Source: JBCCBV01 sp039033855 (lineage in GTDB: Bacteria > Planctomycetota > Phycisphaerae > Phycisphaerales > Phycisphaeraceae). Taken from it: a stretch of DNA of 64,000 bases. This document shows, in pieces, positions 17,663-25,995 of the stretch. The stretch is taken from the NCBI GenBank assembly GCA_039033855.1, contig JBCCBV010000005.1, positions 1-64,000 of the forward strand, read 5' to 3'. The notes beneath the pieces were generated by a model. That model was given only the letters and a program-made list of their open reading frames with translations, was not told the origin of the DNA and did no database searches. A program made the position numbers and the translations under genes. Position 1 is the first letter of the stretch. Every line of letters begins with the position of its first letter.

Positions 17663-18670
17663 ATGTCTCAGACAGAGGATCCCCGATACAACGGAAGTGA
17701 GCACCCCCGCGAATCAGCCGAAGCCGTTCAGGATTCTGCGGAGTCCAGCCGTCGCGAGGAAGATCAGCGCGACTCCGCCGGTTCGACTTCGAAGAAGGGC
17801 AAGAAGCGCGAGATGGCGGTTGCGCCGCCCAAAACCGCCAAGACCTACCAGAGCCCCGAGCAAATCCGCGAGCTCTTTCGCAGGGGAGAGTACCCGTATA
17901 AGCGGCGCATCCGTCGCTCGGTCTATGAGAAGCAGAAAAGCGAACTCCAGGTCGAACTACTCAAGGTGCAGAACTGGGTCAAGATGACGGGGCAGCGCAT
18001 CGTGCTCCTTTTCGAAGGCCGTGACGCCGCGGGGAAAGGCGGCACGATCAAGCGCTACACGGAGCACCTCAACCCACGGGCGGCACGCGTGGTCGCCTTG
18101 GAGAAGCCAACGGAGAAGGAGCAGGGGCAGTGGTATTTCCAGCGGTACATCAAGCATCTCCCGACGCGGGGCGAGATGGTGTTTTTCGATCGCTCCTGGT
18201 ACAACCGCGCCGGTGTCGAACGGGTCATGGGCTTTTGCGGGTCTGTCGAGTACCTGGAGTTTATGCGCCAAGTCCCCGATCTCGAGCGGATGCTCGTCCG
18301 ATCCGGGATCCATCTGTTCAAGTACTGGTTTTCGGTGACGCGGCAAGAGCAGGACCGCCGCTTTGTTTCTCGAGAGCATGATCCGCTCAAACAGTGGAAG
18401 CTGAGCCCGATCGATGTCTTGTCCCGAGACAAATGGGACGAGTACACCGAGGCGAAGGAGGCGATGTACTTCTACACCGACACCGCCGATGCTCCGTGGA
18501 CCATCATCAAGTCGAACGACAAGAAACGCGCCCGGCTCAACTGCATGCAGCACTTTTTGTCACACCTCGACTACCCCGACAAAGACATGCGTGTCGTGCA
18601 CGGCCCCGACCCGTTGATCGTGGGTACGCCGGCTCAGGTTTTCGAGAAGGACCGTTACCTCGCGGACTAA
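17663..18670 (+). CDS. ppk2: polyphosphate kinase 2 family protein
   Basis: This kinase transfers phosphate between polyphosphate and nucleotides. The start at ATG 17663 has GGAGA 8 nt upstream, giving 335 aa. An upstream in-frame GTG at 17612 is less likely. The first 70 residues are acidic and basic low-complexity sequence (SRREEDQRDSAGSTSKKGKK). Then comes the PPK2 core: Walker A FEGRDAAGKGGTIKR, the lid region TEKEQGQWYFQRYIKHLP, Walker B VFFDRSWYNRAGVERVMGF, and KLSPIDVLSRDKWDEYTEAK. A -10-like TAGAAT at 17619-17624 lies about 38 nt before the ATG. The gene is single. Whether it favours NDP or NMP phosphorylation cannot be told from sequence alone. Confidence 0.93.
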   Translation: MSQTEDPRYNGSEHPRESAEAVQDSAESSRREEDQRDSAGSTSKKGKKREMAVAPPKTAKTYQSPEQIRELFRRGEYPYKRRIRRSVYEKQKSELQVELLKVQNWVKMTGQRIVLLFEGRDAAGKGGTIKRYTEHLNPRAARVVALEKPTEKEQGQWYFQRYIKHLPTRGEMVFFDRSWYNRAGVERVMGFCGSVEYLEFMRQVPDLERMLVRSGIHLFKYWFSVTRQEQDRRFVSREHDPLKQWKLSPIDVLSRDKWDEYTEAKEAMYFYTDTADAPWTIIKSNDKKRARLNCMQHFLSHLDYPDKDMRVVHGPDPLIVGTPAQVFEKDRYLAD

Positions 18671-18830
18671 TCCACCCCCGTCAGAACCCCGCGGCCCTGT
18701 CTACTTCCTCTGGACCGGTTCTGCGCAGAGCGTCTACGCCCGCCACGGGCACTTGGCGGGGGCTGCTCGAATGCGTTGTTGAGTTCGACGAAAACTCGCC
18801 AGCGGATGTGTCCCGCGGAGTTCACACGAA

Positions 18831-18904
18831 TCGGGGTGACAGGATTCGAACCTGCGGCCTCTGCGTCCCGAACACAGCGCTCTACCAAGCTGAGCTACAC
18901 CCCG
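18831..18904 (-). tRNA. tRNA-Pro(CGG)
   Basis: The gene is 74 nt on the minus strand. The acceptor CGGGGTG pairs with CACCCCG, the discriminator is A, the anticodon stem is CTGTG/CGCAG with loop TTCGGGA (anticodon CGG at 18868-18870), and the T loop is TTCGAAT. The C1-G72 pair is typical of bacterial tRNA-Pro. CCA is not encoded. Confidence 0.95.
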
Positions 18905-19049
18905 AGGAGCGGGTCGGGCTGGCTCCTCCTCCAGACCGGCCGGCTCGCTCTAGCCCAGATCGTACCACGATGGGGGTCGAGCCGTGCAGGGCGCCTTGGG
19001 GCTGGCTCGGGCTTGACGGGGTGGGCCGGGGGCGAGAAGCCGGCGGCGG

Positions 19050-20087
19050 CTAGCGCTGCTGCTGCTGCATCTGCTGGGCGGCGTACTCGAACGGCAGGGG
19101 ATCGGTGTCTTCGACGTAGTCTTCGACCGGTTCGGGCGGCGTCCAGCCCGACGTGGGCGGCGCAGACGCCGTGGAGGGTGGGCCGTCGAGGAGCGTCACC
19201 TCCACCGCGACGGTGAGTTCCGACTCGGCGGACCCGCGGTACACGCCACGCACCGGCGGGACGTCGGCGTAATCCCGCCCGATGGCGGTGCGGATGTACC
19301 CGTCGAACGCCCAGCGGTCGTGGGTGGGGTCGATGCCCACCCAGCCCAGCGTGGGCAGCATCGCTTCGACCCAGGCGTGCGAGGCCTCGGCCGGTTGTGC
19401 ACCGGCACCGCCGTCGACGGACCCCGGGTCTTTTTTCTGATCCTGTTCTTCCGACTCCGGCACCAGGTAGCCCGAGACGTAGCGCGCCGGGATGCCGAGC
19501 CCGCGGAGCAAAGCGATCAAGATATGCGCGAAGTCCTGGCAGACCCCGGAGCGGGACTCGATCGCGTCGTCAATGGGCGAATCGACCTGGGTCGACTCGG
19601 GCTTGTACGCAAAGTGCATGTAAATCGCGTGCGAAGCGTGCCACACCGTGCTGAGCGGGTCCTTGGCCCGGCCGACTTCGAGCGTCTGGGTCAAATCCGC
19701 CAGCCGATCGGATCGGTGGGCGAAGGTCGAGGCCAACACCATGTCGATGTTCTCGGGCATGGCACGCAGCTGGGCGTAGTGCTGCCAGGTGTCTTCGGGC
19801 AGCGCTTGGGGAAAGTCTTGCTGGCGGGCCGACCAATCGACACGCACGACGGACTCGGCGGCGACCTCTTGATGGGTGTGCGTGCGCGGGATATCGAAGT
19901 GGTGCACGGTGTTGCCGGCCCAGTCGCGGTAAGACGACACGGGGACGCGCGGGCTGATGCTCAGGTCGAACGCCACGACCGATTGGCCTTGATCATCGCG
20001 CGGCTGCAGGCGCGCTTCCATGACGGCCTCGCGCACGGGGGCTTCGAACTCGTATCGGGTGAGGTGGCGGATGCGGAAGTACGGCAT
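19050..20087 (-). CDS. transglutaminase-like (cysteine protease fold) protein
   Basis: At 345 aa this has the N-terminal domain of the bacterial transglutaminase-like family (FRIRHLTRYEFEAPVREAVM) followed by the catalytic core. The triad is clear: Cys in SGVCQDFAH, His in EASHAWVEAML and Asp in GIDPTHDRW. The C-terminal 60 residues are Pro/Glu/Gln-rich and end in QQMQQQQR. It is the last gene of a leftward set with an alpha-E protein and an ATP-grasp enzyme, a known conserved trio predicted to make or process small peptide tags or conjugates. In this family the enzyme is thought to act as a peptidase or amide-bond enzyme rather than a true cross-linker. No Shine-Dalgarno sequence is visible at the ATG. 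Confidence 0.9.
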   Translation of the reverse strand: MPYFRIRHLTRYEFEAPVREAVMEARLQPRDDQGQSVVAFDLSISPRVPVSSYRDWAGNTVHHFDIPRTHTHQEVAAESVVRVDWSARQQDFPQALPEDTWQHYAQLRAMPENIDMVLASTFAHRSDRLADLTQTLEVGRAKDPLSTVWHASHAIYMHFAYKPESTQVDSPIDDAIESRSGVCQDFAHILIALLRGLGIPARYVSGYLVPESEEQDQKKDPGSVDGGAGAQPAEASHAWVEAMLPTLGWVGIDPTHDRWAFDGYIRTAIGRDYADVPPVRGVYRGSAESELTVAVEVTLLDGPPSTASAPPTSGWTPPEPVEDYVEDTDPLPFEYAAQQMQQQQR

Positions 20088-20127
20088 GGGGGGGCTTTAC
20101 GGCACCAGGCAGACGCAGGCGACAGGC

Positions 20128-21078
20128 TCAGGCGTAGACCTCTTGCTCGATGGGGTAGGAGATGTAGGCCCGGTGGTTGGCGGCGTGGACGGCCTCGGCG
20201 TCGTTGAGAAGGCGCTGGAGAAAGGCGTGCAACCGATCGGGGTGGAGGTCTTCGGTTTGTCCGTACTGCAGGCGGGCGTGGATCCGGCCGACCGGGCGGA
20301 CCACCGAATCGGCCCGGCGCGAGCCCGTCAGCCGTGCGAGCGTCTGCACCGCGTCGAACAGGCGGTTCACGGCGAACCGGATCGACCGTGGGAAGTCGGG
20401 GTTTAGCGTAAGGAAGCCGGCTACGCGTTCGACGGTCAACTGTTCTGGATACGTGGTTTGGTACGCCTCGAACGCGTCGCAAGACTTGAGCAGGCCCGCG
20501 CAAGCGATTTGCACGCCTGTGTCGCCCCGCAACGAGGGTTCGGTTTCGCACAGATAGGTTTGCAACAGGCGCGCGGTGGCTCCGATGCGTTCGAGGTGCC
20601 GCCCGGCCTGGAGGAAGTAGTAGCCCTGGCCGTGGTTCAGCGTGCTTTCGGTGATGCCGTGGAACAGGTGGGCGCCGTGGCGCATCGAGCGGAAAAACGC
20701 CTGGGGTTGGCGGTCCCAGACCTCGTCGAAGTCGGTCCGTCGGACGGTGAAGTAGAGGGTGTTGAGTTGCTCGTACATCTCGGCGGTGATGTGCTCGCGC
20801 ACCTGGCGGGCTTGTTCGCGCGCCGCGGCGACGCAGCCGTAGATGGAGTCGTCGCGTTTGCGATCGAAGGCGAGCGCGTGGGCGCACGCGTAGCCGTCGG
20901 CGTCGGGCAGCGGCTCGCCGCCGAGCGCGTCGTGCAAGCGGGCCCAGCGGTGGTCGGCCGAAGCGGGGTCTTGATCGAGCATCAACATCAGGTTGACCTC
21001 CACCAGGCGCGCGGCGTGTTCGGCTCGCTCTAATCGGCGGCCAATCCAATACAAGCTGTCGGCGACGCGTGAAAGCAT
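20128..21078 (-). CDS. alpha-E domain protein (DUF403)
   Basis: The protein has 316 aa and begins MLSRVADSLYWIGRRLERAE, the diagnostic start of alpha-E proteins. These are all-helical and always occur with circularly permuted ATP-grasp enzymes. Other family-like stretches are WDRQPQAFFRSMRHGAHLFHG and GYYFLQAGRHLERI. No catalytic residues are known for the family. It lies 40 nt upstream of the transglutaminase-like gene and 33 nt downstream of the ATP-grasp gene on the same strand, so the three are very likely co-transcribed. The molecular function remains undefined. Confidence 0.9.
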   Translation of the reverse strand: MLSRVADSLYWIGRRLERAEHAARLVEVNLMLMLDQDPASADHRWARLHDALGGEPLPDADGYACAHALAFDRKRDDSIYGCVAAAREQARQVREHITAEMYEQLNTLYFTVRRTDFDEVWDRQPQAFFRSMRHGAHLFHGITESTLNHGQGYYFLQAGRHLERIGATARLLQTYLCETEPSLRGDTGVQIACAGLLKSCDAFEAYQTTYPEQLTVERVAGFLTLNPDFPRSIRFAVNRLFDAVQTLARLTGSRRADSVVRPVGRIHARLQYGQTEDLHPDRLHAFLQRLLNDAEAVHAANHRAYISYPIEQEVYA

Positions 21079-21111
21079 GGCGTTTGGTTCGGTCTGGAAA
21101 ACCCGGGAAGA

Positions 21112-22596
21112 TCAGTACAAGACCCAGGTGTCTTTGCTGCCCCCGCCTTGCGAGGAGTTGACGACCAGCGAGCCCTTGCGCATGGCAACCCGTGTCAGGC
21201 CGCCGGGCACGATGGAGCAGGACTCGCCGGAGTACAGGATGTACGGGCGCAGGTCGATGTGGCGCGGCTCGACCCGGCCGTCCACCAGGCAAGGCGCCCG
21301 GCTGAGTTGGATGACCGGCTGGGCGATGTAGTTGCGCGGGTTGTCGCGGATCGCGTCGGCGAAACGGTCGCGCTCGGCCTGGTCGGCGTGGGGCCCGATC
21401 AGCATGCCGTAGCCGCCGGCCTCGCCCACGGCCTTGACCACGAGCTTGTCGAGGTTCTGCAGGACGTGGTCGCGGTGGCTGGACTCGGAGCAGCGGAAGG
21501 TTTCGACGTTGTCGAGGATCGGCTCTTGCTTGAGGTAGTAGCGGATCATCTCCGGCACGTAGGCGTAGACGGCCTTGTCGTCGGCCACGCCGTTGCCGAT
21601 GGCGTTGGCCAGGGCCAGGTTGCCGCCGCGATAGGCGCCGAACAGCCCGGGCACGCCCAGCATCGAGTCGGCGCGGAAGCTCACCGGGTCGAGGAAATCG
21701 TCGTCGATCCGGCGGTAGATCACATCGACGCGTTTAAGGCCGGCGGTGGTGCGCTGATACACGACCTGGTCGTGCACCAACAGGTCGCGGCCTTCGACCA
21801 GTTCGACCCCCATCAGCCGGGCCAGGAAGGCGTGCTCGAAGTACGCCGAGTTGTAGGCGCCGGGCGTGAGCACCACGACGTTGGGCTCGGGCGAATCGGT
21901 GGGCGAAAGCGCCGCGAGCGTCCGCAACAGGGCCTGGGGGTAATGATCGATCGGGCGCACCGCCTGCCGGGTGAACAGCAACGGCAGGGTGCGCTTCATG
22001 ACCTCGCGGTTGGCCAGCATATAGCTGACGCCCGAGGGCACGCGCAGGTTGTCTTCGAGCACGACGTAGCGCCCGTCGGCGTCGCGGATCAGGTCGCTGC
22101 CGGTGATCGACACGTACACGTCGCGCGGGACACGCAGGCCGCGCATCTCACGCCGGTAGTGCTTGCACGACAGCACCAGCTCGAGCGGCACGACCTTGTC
22201 GCGGAGGATGGCGCCGTCGTGGTAGACGTCTTTCAGAAAGAGGTTGAGCGCCGTGATGCGCTGTTCCAGGCCGCGTTCGATCAGCGACCACTCGTCGGCG
22301 GGGATGACCCGGGGCACCAGGTCGTAGGGGAACACGCGCTCGGCGCCGCCTTCGCTGCCGTACACGTTGAAGGTCACGCCCTGGTTGAGGAACTGCTGGT
22401 CGGCGGCCTGACGTCGGCGGTTGATTTCCTCGGCGGGGAGTTCGCGCAAGCGATCGGCGATGGGCTGGTAGTGGGCGCGCACGCCCCCCGTCGGCTCGAA
22501 CATCTCGTCGAAGAAGCCGTCGTCGTGCTCGTATTGATCGAACGGGCCGTCGGCGGCCTGAGGCGCGACGGCGTTGGGTGCGGGGGGTGGGCTCAT
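21112..22596 (-). CDS. circularly permuted ATP-grasp type 2 protein (DUF404/DUF407)
   Basis: This is a 494-aa enzyme predicted to form amide (peptide) bonds with ATP. The N-terminal domain starts QYEHDDGFFDEMFEPTGGVR. Characteristic blocks are FNVYGSEGGAERVFPYDLVPR, YVSITGSDLIRDADGRYVVLEDN (metal and ATP region), LTPGAYNSAYFEHAFLAR, DVIYRRIDDDFLDP, and VKAVGEAGGYGMLIGPHA. It is the first gene of the leftward trio. A perfect 7-bp hairpin (GCTTGCC/GGCAAGC, 22616-22636) lies 20 bp upstream of the ATG in the presumed leader. Its meaning is unknown. The substrates of this trio are not established. Confidence 0.92.
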   Translation of the reverse strand: MSPPPAPNAVAPQAADGPFDQYEHDDGFFDEMFEPTGGVRAHYQPIADRLRELPAEEINRRRQAADQQFLNQGVTFNVYGSEGGAERVFPYDLVPRVIPADEWSLIERGLEQRITALNLFLKDVYHDGAILRDKVVPLELVLSCKHYRREMRGLRVPRDVYVSITGSDLIRDADGRYVVLEDNLRVPSGVSYMLANREVMKRTLPLLFTRQAVRPIDHYPQALLRTLAALSPTDSPEPNVVVLTPGAYNSAYFEHAFLARLMGVELVEGRDLLVHDQVVYQRTTAGLKRVDVIYRRIDDDFLDPVSFRADSMLGVPGLFGAYRGGNLALANAIGNGVADDKAVYAYVPEMIRYYLKQEPILDNVETFRCSESSHRDHVLQNLDKLVVKAVGEAGGYGMLIGPHADQAERDRFADAIRDNPRNYIAQPVIQLSRAPCLVDGRVEPRHIDLRPYILYSGESCSIVPGGLTRVAMRKGSLVVNSSQGGGSKDTWVLY

Positions 22597-22717
22597 AAAA
22601 ACAAGGCGTTTGAGCGCTTGCCGCAGGCAGGCAAGCCTCGATTCCCACCTAGTTTACGCGCGATCCCCTGTGAAACCAAGCGCCTTGGGGGCGCGGGTCA
22701 GGGCGCCAGACGGCGTG

Positions 22718-23149
22718 TCAGACCCAGATCGTCATGAACAGCGCGGGCTCGAGCGTTTTGCCGCGCAGCTCGCCGACGGTGGTTTGCGCGAACTTGACCT
22801 CGTACTCCGGGTGCTCGTCCAGCCATGCGTTCACCTGGTCGTCGAGGTGTTCGACGGCCTCCATGCGGAGCTTGGCGACAAAGGTTTTGACGTGCGTGGC
22901 GCCCCGGCCGTTCTTGACTGGCTTGCGCTTCCACTGCTCGGGCTTGCGGTCGCGTCGACCAAAGCTGTGGATGCGCGTGGAGGAACTCGAAGCGCTGGCC
23001 AGGTCGATGGCCTCGAGGCTGTCGTCGTCGATGCGGACCTTGTCGCCGGCCGGCGAAGGCAGGTCGGCCACCGAGTCGTCGGGGATGGGGATCGCGTCGG
23101 CCAGGAGGTCTTCATCGGTGATGCGTTTTTGGTCGGGCGAATCGGCCAT
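22718..23149 (-). CDS. small conserved hypothetical protein with acidic N-terminus, 143 aa
   Basis: The start at 23149 has GGAG 9 nt upstream. The first 60 residues are acidic and probably disordered (TDEDLLADAIPIPDDSVAD). A basic linker (RRDRKPEQWKRKPVK) leads to a compact C-terminal domain of about 65 residues, HVKTFVAKLRMEAVEHLDDQ to TIWV. That C-terminal block, with the pattern HVKTF, N-x-WL, HPEYEVKF, VGEL, EPAL and WV, resembles a small domain I associate with planctomycete hypothetical proteins, but no function is known to me. It lies upstream of the ATP-grasp gene on the same strand, 121 bp away, so it could belong to that transcript. Confidence 0.7.
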   Translation of the reverse strand: MADSPDQKRITDEDLLADAIPIPDDSVADLPSPAGDKVRIDDDSLEAIDLASASSSSTRIHSFGRRDRKPEQWKRKPVKNGRGATHVKTFVAKLRMEAVEHLDDQVNAWLDEHPEYEVKFAQTTVGELRGKTLEPALFMTIWV

Positions 23150-23269
23150 GCGGGCGTGCTCCAGAACGGGGCAGAAAGAAACGGCAGGCCGTCGAGCGTG
23201 ATGCGCTCTCCGCGACGGCACGTGCAGTGTAAAGCATCCCGGGGGCTGGCTGAAGGCCGTGCAAAGGCG

Positions 23270-23689
23270 TTAGGGCGTGAATACCGCCCGCCAACGGTCG
23301 CCGCGGAGCCGGCTGAGCTCCGCGCAGAAGGGTCCGGCCTGCCGTAACTCGATCACCAAGAGAATGCGGCTGGGCGTCCAAAGCTGTGGCGTAGCGACGC
23401 CGGTGTCGACCTGCACCGCGTAGCCGGGGCCTTGCGTAACCGGCCCGCTGCGGGTCAGCCAGGCCCGGCGGTGGTCGGGCAGCGCTTGCAACGTGGTTTG
23501 GCCAAGCGACGGCCAGGCTATGGGCGCGTCGGCGATGCGCCAGGTGGCCAGTTTGGCGGGGCTGGCAGGGCGGGTGGAATCCGAGGGGTCGCCGTGTTGT
23601 CGTGGCCGTTCGAGCAGCCAGTCGTAGTGGTCGGCGGTGGGCGGGGCGGTGCCGCGGTGGCGGAGGACCGAGGTTTGGAGCGGGGCCAT
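23270..23689 (-). CDS. DNA polymerase ligase N-terminal (LigD 3'-phosphoesterase)-like protein, 139 aa
   Basis: A stand-alone protein that resembles the phosphoesterase domain of LigD (PF13298 type). The landmarks are HYDWLLE (compare HYDFRLE), LATWRIADAP (compare the SWAVPKG region), ALPDHRRAWLTRSGPV and GPGYAVQVDTG, in the order expected. In LigD this domain trims 3' ends during non-homologous end joining. The short planctomycete versions are of unknown activity. The chosen start (23689) begins directly with the domain. A GATAAA hexamer 4 nt before it may be part of a promoter. Longer in-frame extension upstream overlaps the divergent TPR lipoprotein gene and is unlikely to be coding. Confidence 0.65.
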   Translation of the reverse strand: MAPLQTSVLRHRGTAPPTADHYDWLLERPRQHGDPSDSTRPASPAKLATWRIADAPIAWPSLGQTTLQALPDHRRAWLTRSGPVTQGPGYAVQVDTGVATPQLWTPSRILLVIELRQAGPFCAELSRLRGDRWRAVFTP

Positions 23690-23804
23690 GGCATTTATCG
23701 CTTGAGCGTCGGTCGTGCCGATCGTACGGTCCATGCGACAGATCGCGCGGGATCGGCGAAGATGCCGTGTGACCGCCCGACGCGCCCCGCCCCGGAGACC
23801 CCCG

Positions 23805-24548
23805 ATGCCCCTGCCCCGAGCCGTATTGCGTAATGCTGTTGAGTCCTGGTCGCGCCGCGCGGCCGTGCTGGCGCTGCTGGTGTCGGCGGTGTTGGCGGGG
23901 GGCTGCGTGAACGAGGCGGTGCTCGCCCGCAAGGCGGACAAGGCTCGGGCCGCGGGCAACCTTCAGGCCGAGATCGATGCGATGGAACAGTCGGCTCGGC
24001 TGTTCCCCGGCAGCTACGAGAACCAGTTGCGGCTGGGGCGGCTGTATCTCGAAGCGGGCAAGCCGCTGCGTGCCGAAACGCCGTTGACCCTGGCTCACGA
24101 GATCGGCTACGACTGGGAGGACCGACGTCTGGCCTCGGCCGACGCCCTGGCCGAGGCGTACTACCGGCAGGGGGCGGAGGAAGACCTCGCCCGCTTTGTG
24201 CGCAGCGAGTCGCAGCAGTTCGGCACGGTGCCCGACTACCTGCGCGACGGTGAATACATGGCCCGCATCGGCGACCACGACGCGGCGGCGGGCGCGTTCG
24301 AAAAAGCGTCTTACTTCGCCAACCCGCTCGACCCCGAGCCGCACCTGGCCCGCGGGCGGTTCTTCGAGTCGATTAGCGACCGCGAATCGGCCACTATCGC
24401 CTACCGGCATGCGTACACCGTGGCCCCGGACAGCGTGGAAGCGCGCGAGGCCCTGCGCGGCCTGGGCCTGGTGCCCGGCCCGACGCTGCTGCTCGAGCCC
24501 CCACGCCCGGTGGTCGAGGTGCAAGCCGAGCCCGCGCCGGAATCCTGA
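23805..24548 (+). CDS. TPR-type lipoprotein, 247 aa
   Basis: The start at 23805 follows CCGGAG. The N-terminus has basic residues, a hydrophobic stretch (AAVLALLVSAVLAGGC) and a lipobox-like end with Cys at about residue 30. The -3 residue is Ala rather than Leu, so lipidation is likely but not certain. The remainder consists of helical tetratricopeptide-like repeats, such as NLQAEIDAMEQSARLFPGSY, NQLRLGRLYLEAGKPLRAE, DHDAAAGAFEKASYFANP and ESATIAYRHAYTVAPDSVEA. It is probably a periplasm-facing scaffold. The gene is transcribed divergently from the LigD-phosphoesterase-like gene and lies 67 bp upstream of the TrkH-like gene. Specific role unknown. Confidence 0.8.
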   Translation: MPLPRAVLRNAVESWSRRAAVLALLVSAVLAGGCVNEAVLARKADKARAAGNLQAEIDAMEQSARLFPGSYENQLRLGRLYLEAGKPLRAETPLTLAHEIGYDWEDRRLASADALAEAYYRQGAEEDLARFVRSESQQFGTVPDYLRDGEYMARIGDHDAAAGAFEKASYFANPLDPEPHLARGRFFESISDRESATIAYRHAYTVAPDSVEAREALRGLGLVPGPTLLLEPPRPVVEVQAEPAPES

Positions 24549-24615
24549 GCCCTGCGTTCACTTTCTCTGATCTCCGGTTCGAGCGCAGCGGTGTCTCGGC
24601 GGTAGCCTTGCGCGG

Positions 24616-25956
24616 ATGTCGAGCCGACCTGCCGGCACATCCTGGGGTTCACTGGCGCTGCCGGCGGGGTACGGGCTGACGCTCTTGCTGGGCGTGGCGC
24701 TGGGCGCCGTCTGGCTGGATCGCGCCGAACCGTCGGCCGAGCAGAGGTGGACCACGGCCGTGGCCGACGCATCCGGCGCGTTCACCGGGTCGGGGCTGCT
24801 TCGACGCGAACCCGGGCTGAGCTACGGCCCCGCGGGCAAGCGCGCGCTGGCCACGCTGGCGATGGCCGGGGCGCTGTCGCACATGGTGTTTGGCTCGCTG
24901 GCGGCGCTGCGGCTGTGGCGCAGCTTGGGCTGGGCAGGTGGCGTTTCCAAGGACGCACCCAGCAGGGCGGCGCTCTGGATGTGCATCGCGGCGGTGGTGC
25001 TGCTGATCGGCGGGGTCGTGTGGTCGGGCGGTTGGCGCTGGGCGACCGGGCATGCCGACGGCTTTGAACCCGCGTGGCTTGCGGGGGTGTCCGACACGGC
25101 TCAGTTGGGGATCGCCTGGGACACCGTGTCGCTGGAAGCACGCACCGCGCATGGCGTCCGCGAGATGGACCTGCTGGCCATGGTTCCGGCGGCGGGGGCG
25201 ACCTCGCTCGGAGCCGCGGTGCTGTTCGGTTGGTTGCGGGGTTGGCGCGGCGCTCGGCGGGCGGTGGCGTGGTGGTTGGCGGTGTGGCTGCTGGGCGTGG
25301 TGCTCCTGGCGTCGGTGACGGTGTTCGGGCAGTTGCGGGCCCAGGCGGGCATCGGCATCACCTCGGGCGCCGAGTTGGCGGAACCTTTGACAACAGGCAC
25401 GATGATGCAAGGCGTCGGCCAGGCCGTGCACGGTGCGACCGATGCGCGATCGATTGGCGCGGTCGAGCCGGAGCGCGACGCCGAGCGCTTCGCACGTTGG
25501 GTGCTGGCCGGTTTGGGGGGAGCGACCGGCGGTGCGGCCGGTGGCTTGGGGGCGGTGTGGCTGAGCGTGGTCTGGGTCGGCCGACGTGGCGGGGCGGGGG
25601 GGGATGTCACCCAGGCGCAAGTCATCCGAAGGCAAGTGGCGCGGGCCAAGTCGGCGCTGCTCGGCCTGCTGGTGAGCTTGGGGGCGCTGGTCGGCGCGGG
25701 CGCGTTTGCGCTGATGCTGGTCGAAGGCGAAGGGCCCGGCCTGGCCGGCTGGTTGGAGGCGGCGTGGTCGGCGGTCACGCAGTGCGGCCTGGCCCGTGGG
25801 TCGGTGCTGGGCGTGGGCGGGGTGACGCGGTTCGGCGCGGGGGGCTTGGCGGGGCTGGCGGTGCTCGGCCGATGGGTTCCCATCGCGTGGATGTGCTGGG
25901 CGGCCGCGGGGGGCGGTCGCGACGACCGCACGGCGAGCGGCGGCGGGCCGTATTAG
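24616..25956 (+). CDS. divergent TrkH/KtrB-like membrane protein, 446 aa
   Basis: A multi-spanning protein whose layout follows TrkH but whose sequence is strongly diverged. Near the N-terminus VADASGAFTGSGLL sits where TrkH has its first selectivity-filter loop (SGLTTTGA). LAGLGGATGGAAGGLGAVWL corresponds to the TrkH segment FVGGMAGSTAGGLKVVRLL. AAWSAVTQCGLARGS corresponds to the fourth filter APAACLFNVGPGFG. Second and third loops may be VSDTAQLGIAWD and MMQGVGQAV. It is followed after 39 bp by trkA and then trkH, supporting a role in K+ uptake. The filters are degenerate, so it may be a second, modified subunit or no longer a channel. The start has no ribosome binding site, and TAGCCT lies 7 nt before the ATG. 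Confidence 0.65.
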   Translation: MSSRPAGTSWGSLALPAGYGLTLLLGVALGAVWLDRAEPSAEQRWTTAVADASGAFTGSGLLRREPGLSYGPAGKRALATLAMAGALSHMVFGSLAALRLWRSLGWAGGVSKDAPSRAALWMCIAAVVLLIGGVVWSGGWRWATGHADGFEPAWLAGVSDTAQLGIAWDTVSLEARTAHGVREMDLLAMVPAAGATSLGAAVLFGWLRGWRGARRAVAWWLAVWLLGVVLLASVTVFGQLRAQAGIGITSGAELAEPLTTGTMMQGVGQAVHGATDARSIGAVEPERDAERFARWVLAGLGGATGGAAGGLGAVWLSVVWVGRRGGAGGDVTQAQVIRRQVARAKSALLGLLVSLGALVGAGAFALMLVEGEGPGLAGWLEAAWSAVTQCGLARGSVLGVGGVTRFGAGGLAGLAVLGRWVPIAWMCWAAAGGGRDDRTASGGGPY

Positions 25957-25995
25957 ACTCGCGCCGCGTCAGACTCGGGCGCCAAGGGCCTCTGC

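Noticed and set aside
23112..24524. 470-residue minus-strand frame antisense to the TPR lipoprotein.
   Set aside because: Composition is shadow-like (Arg/His/Pro). It conflicts with the lipoprotein gene, which has a signal peptide and repeats.
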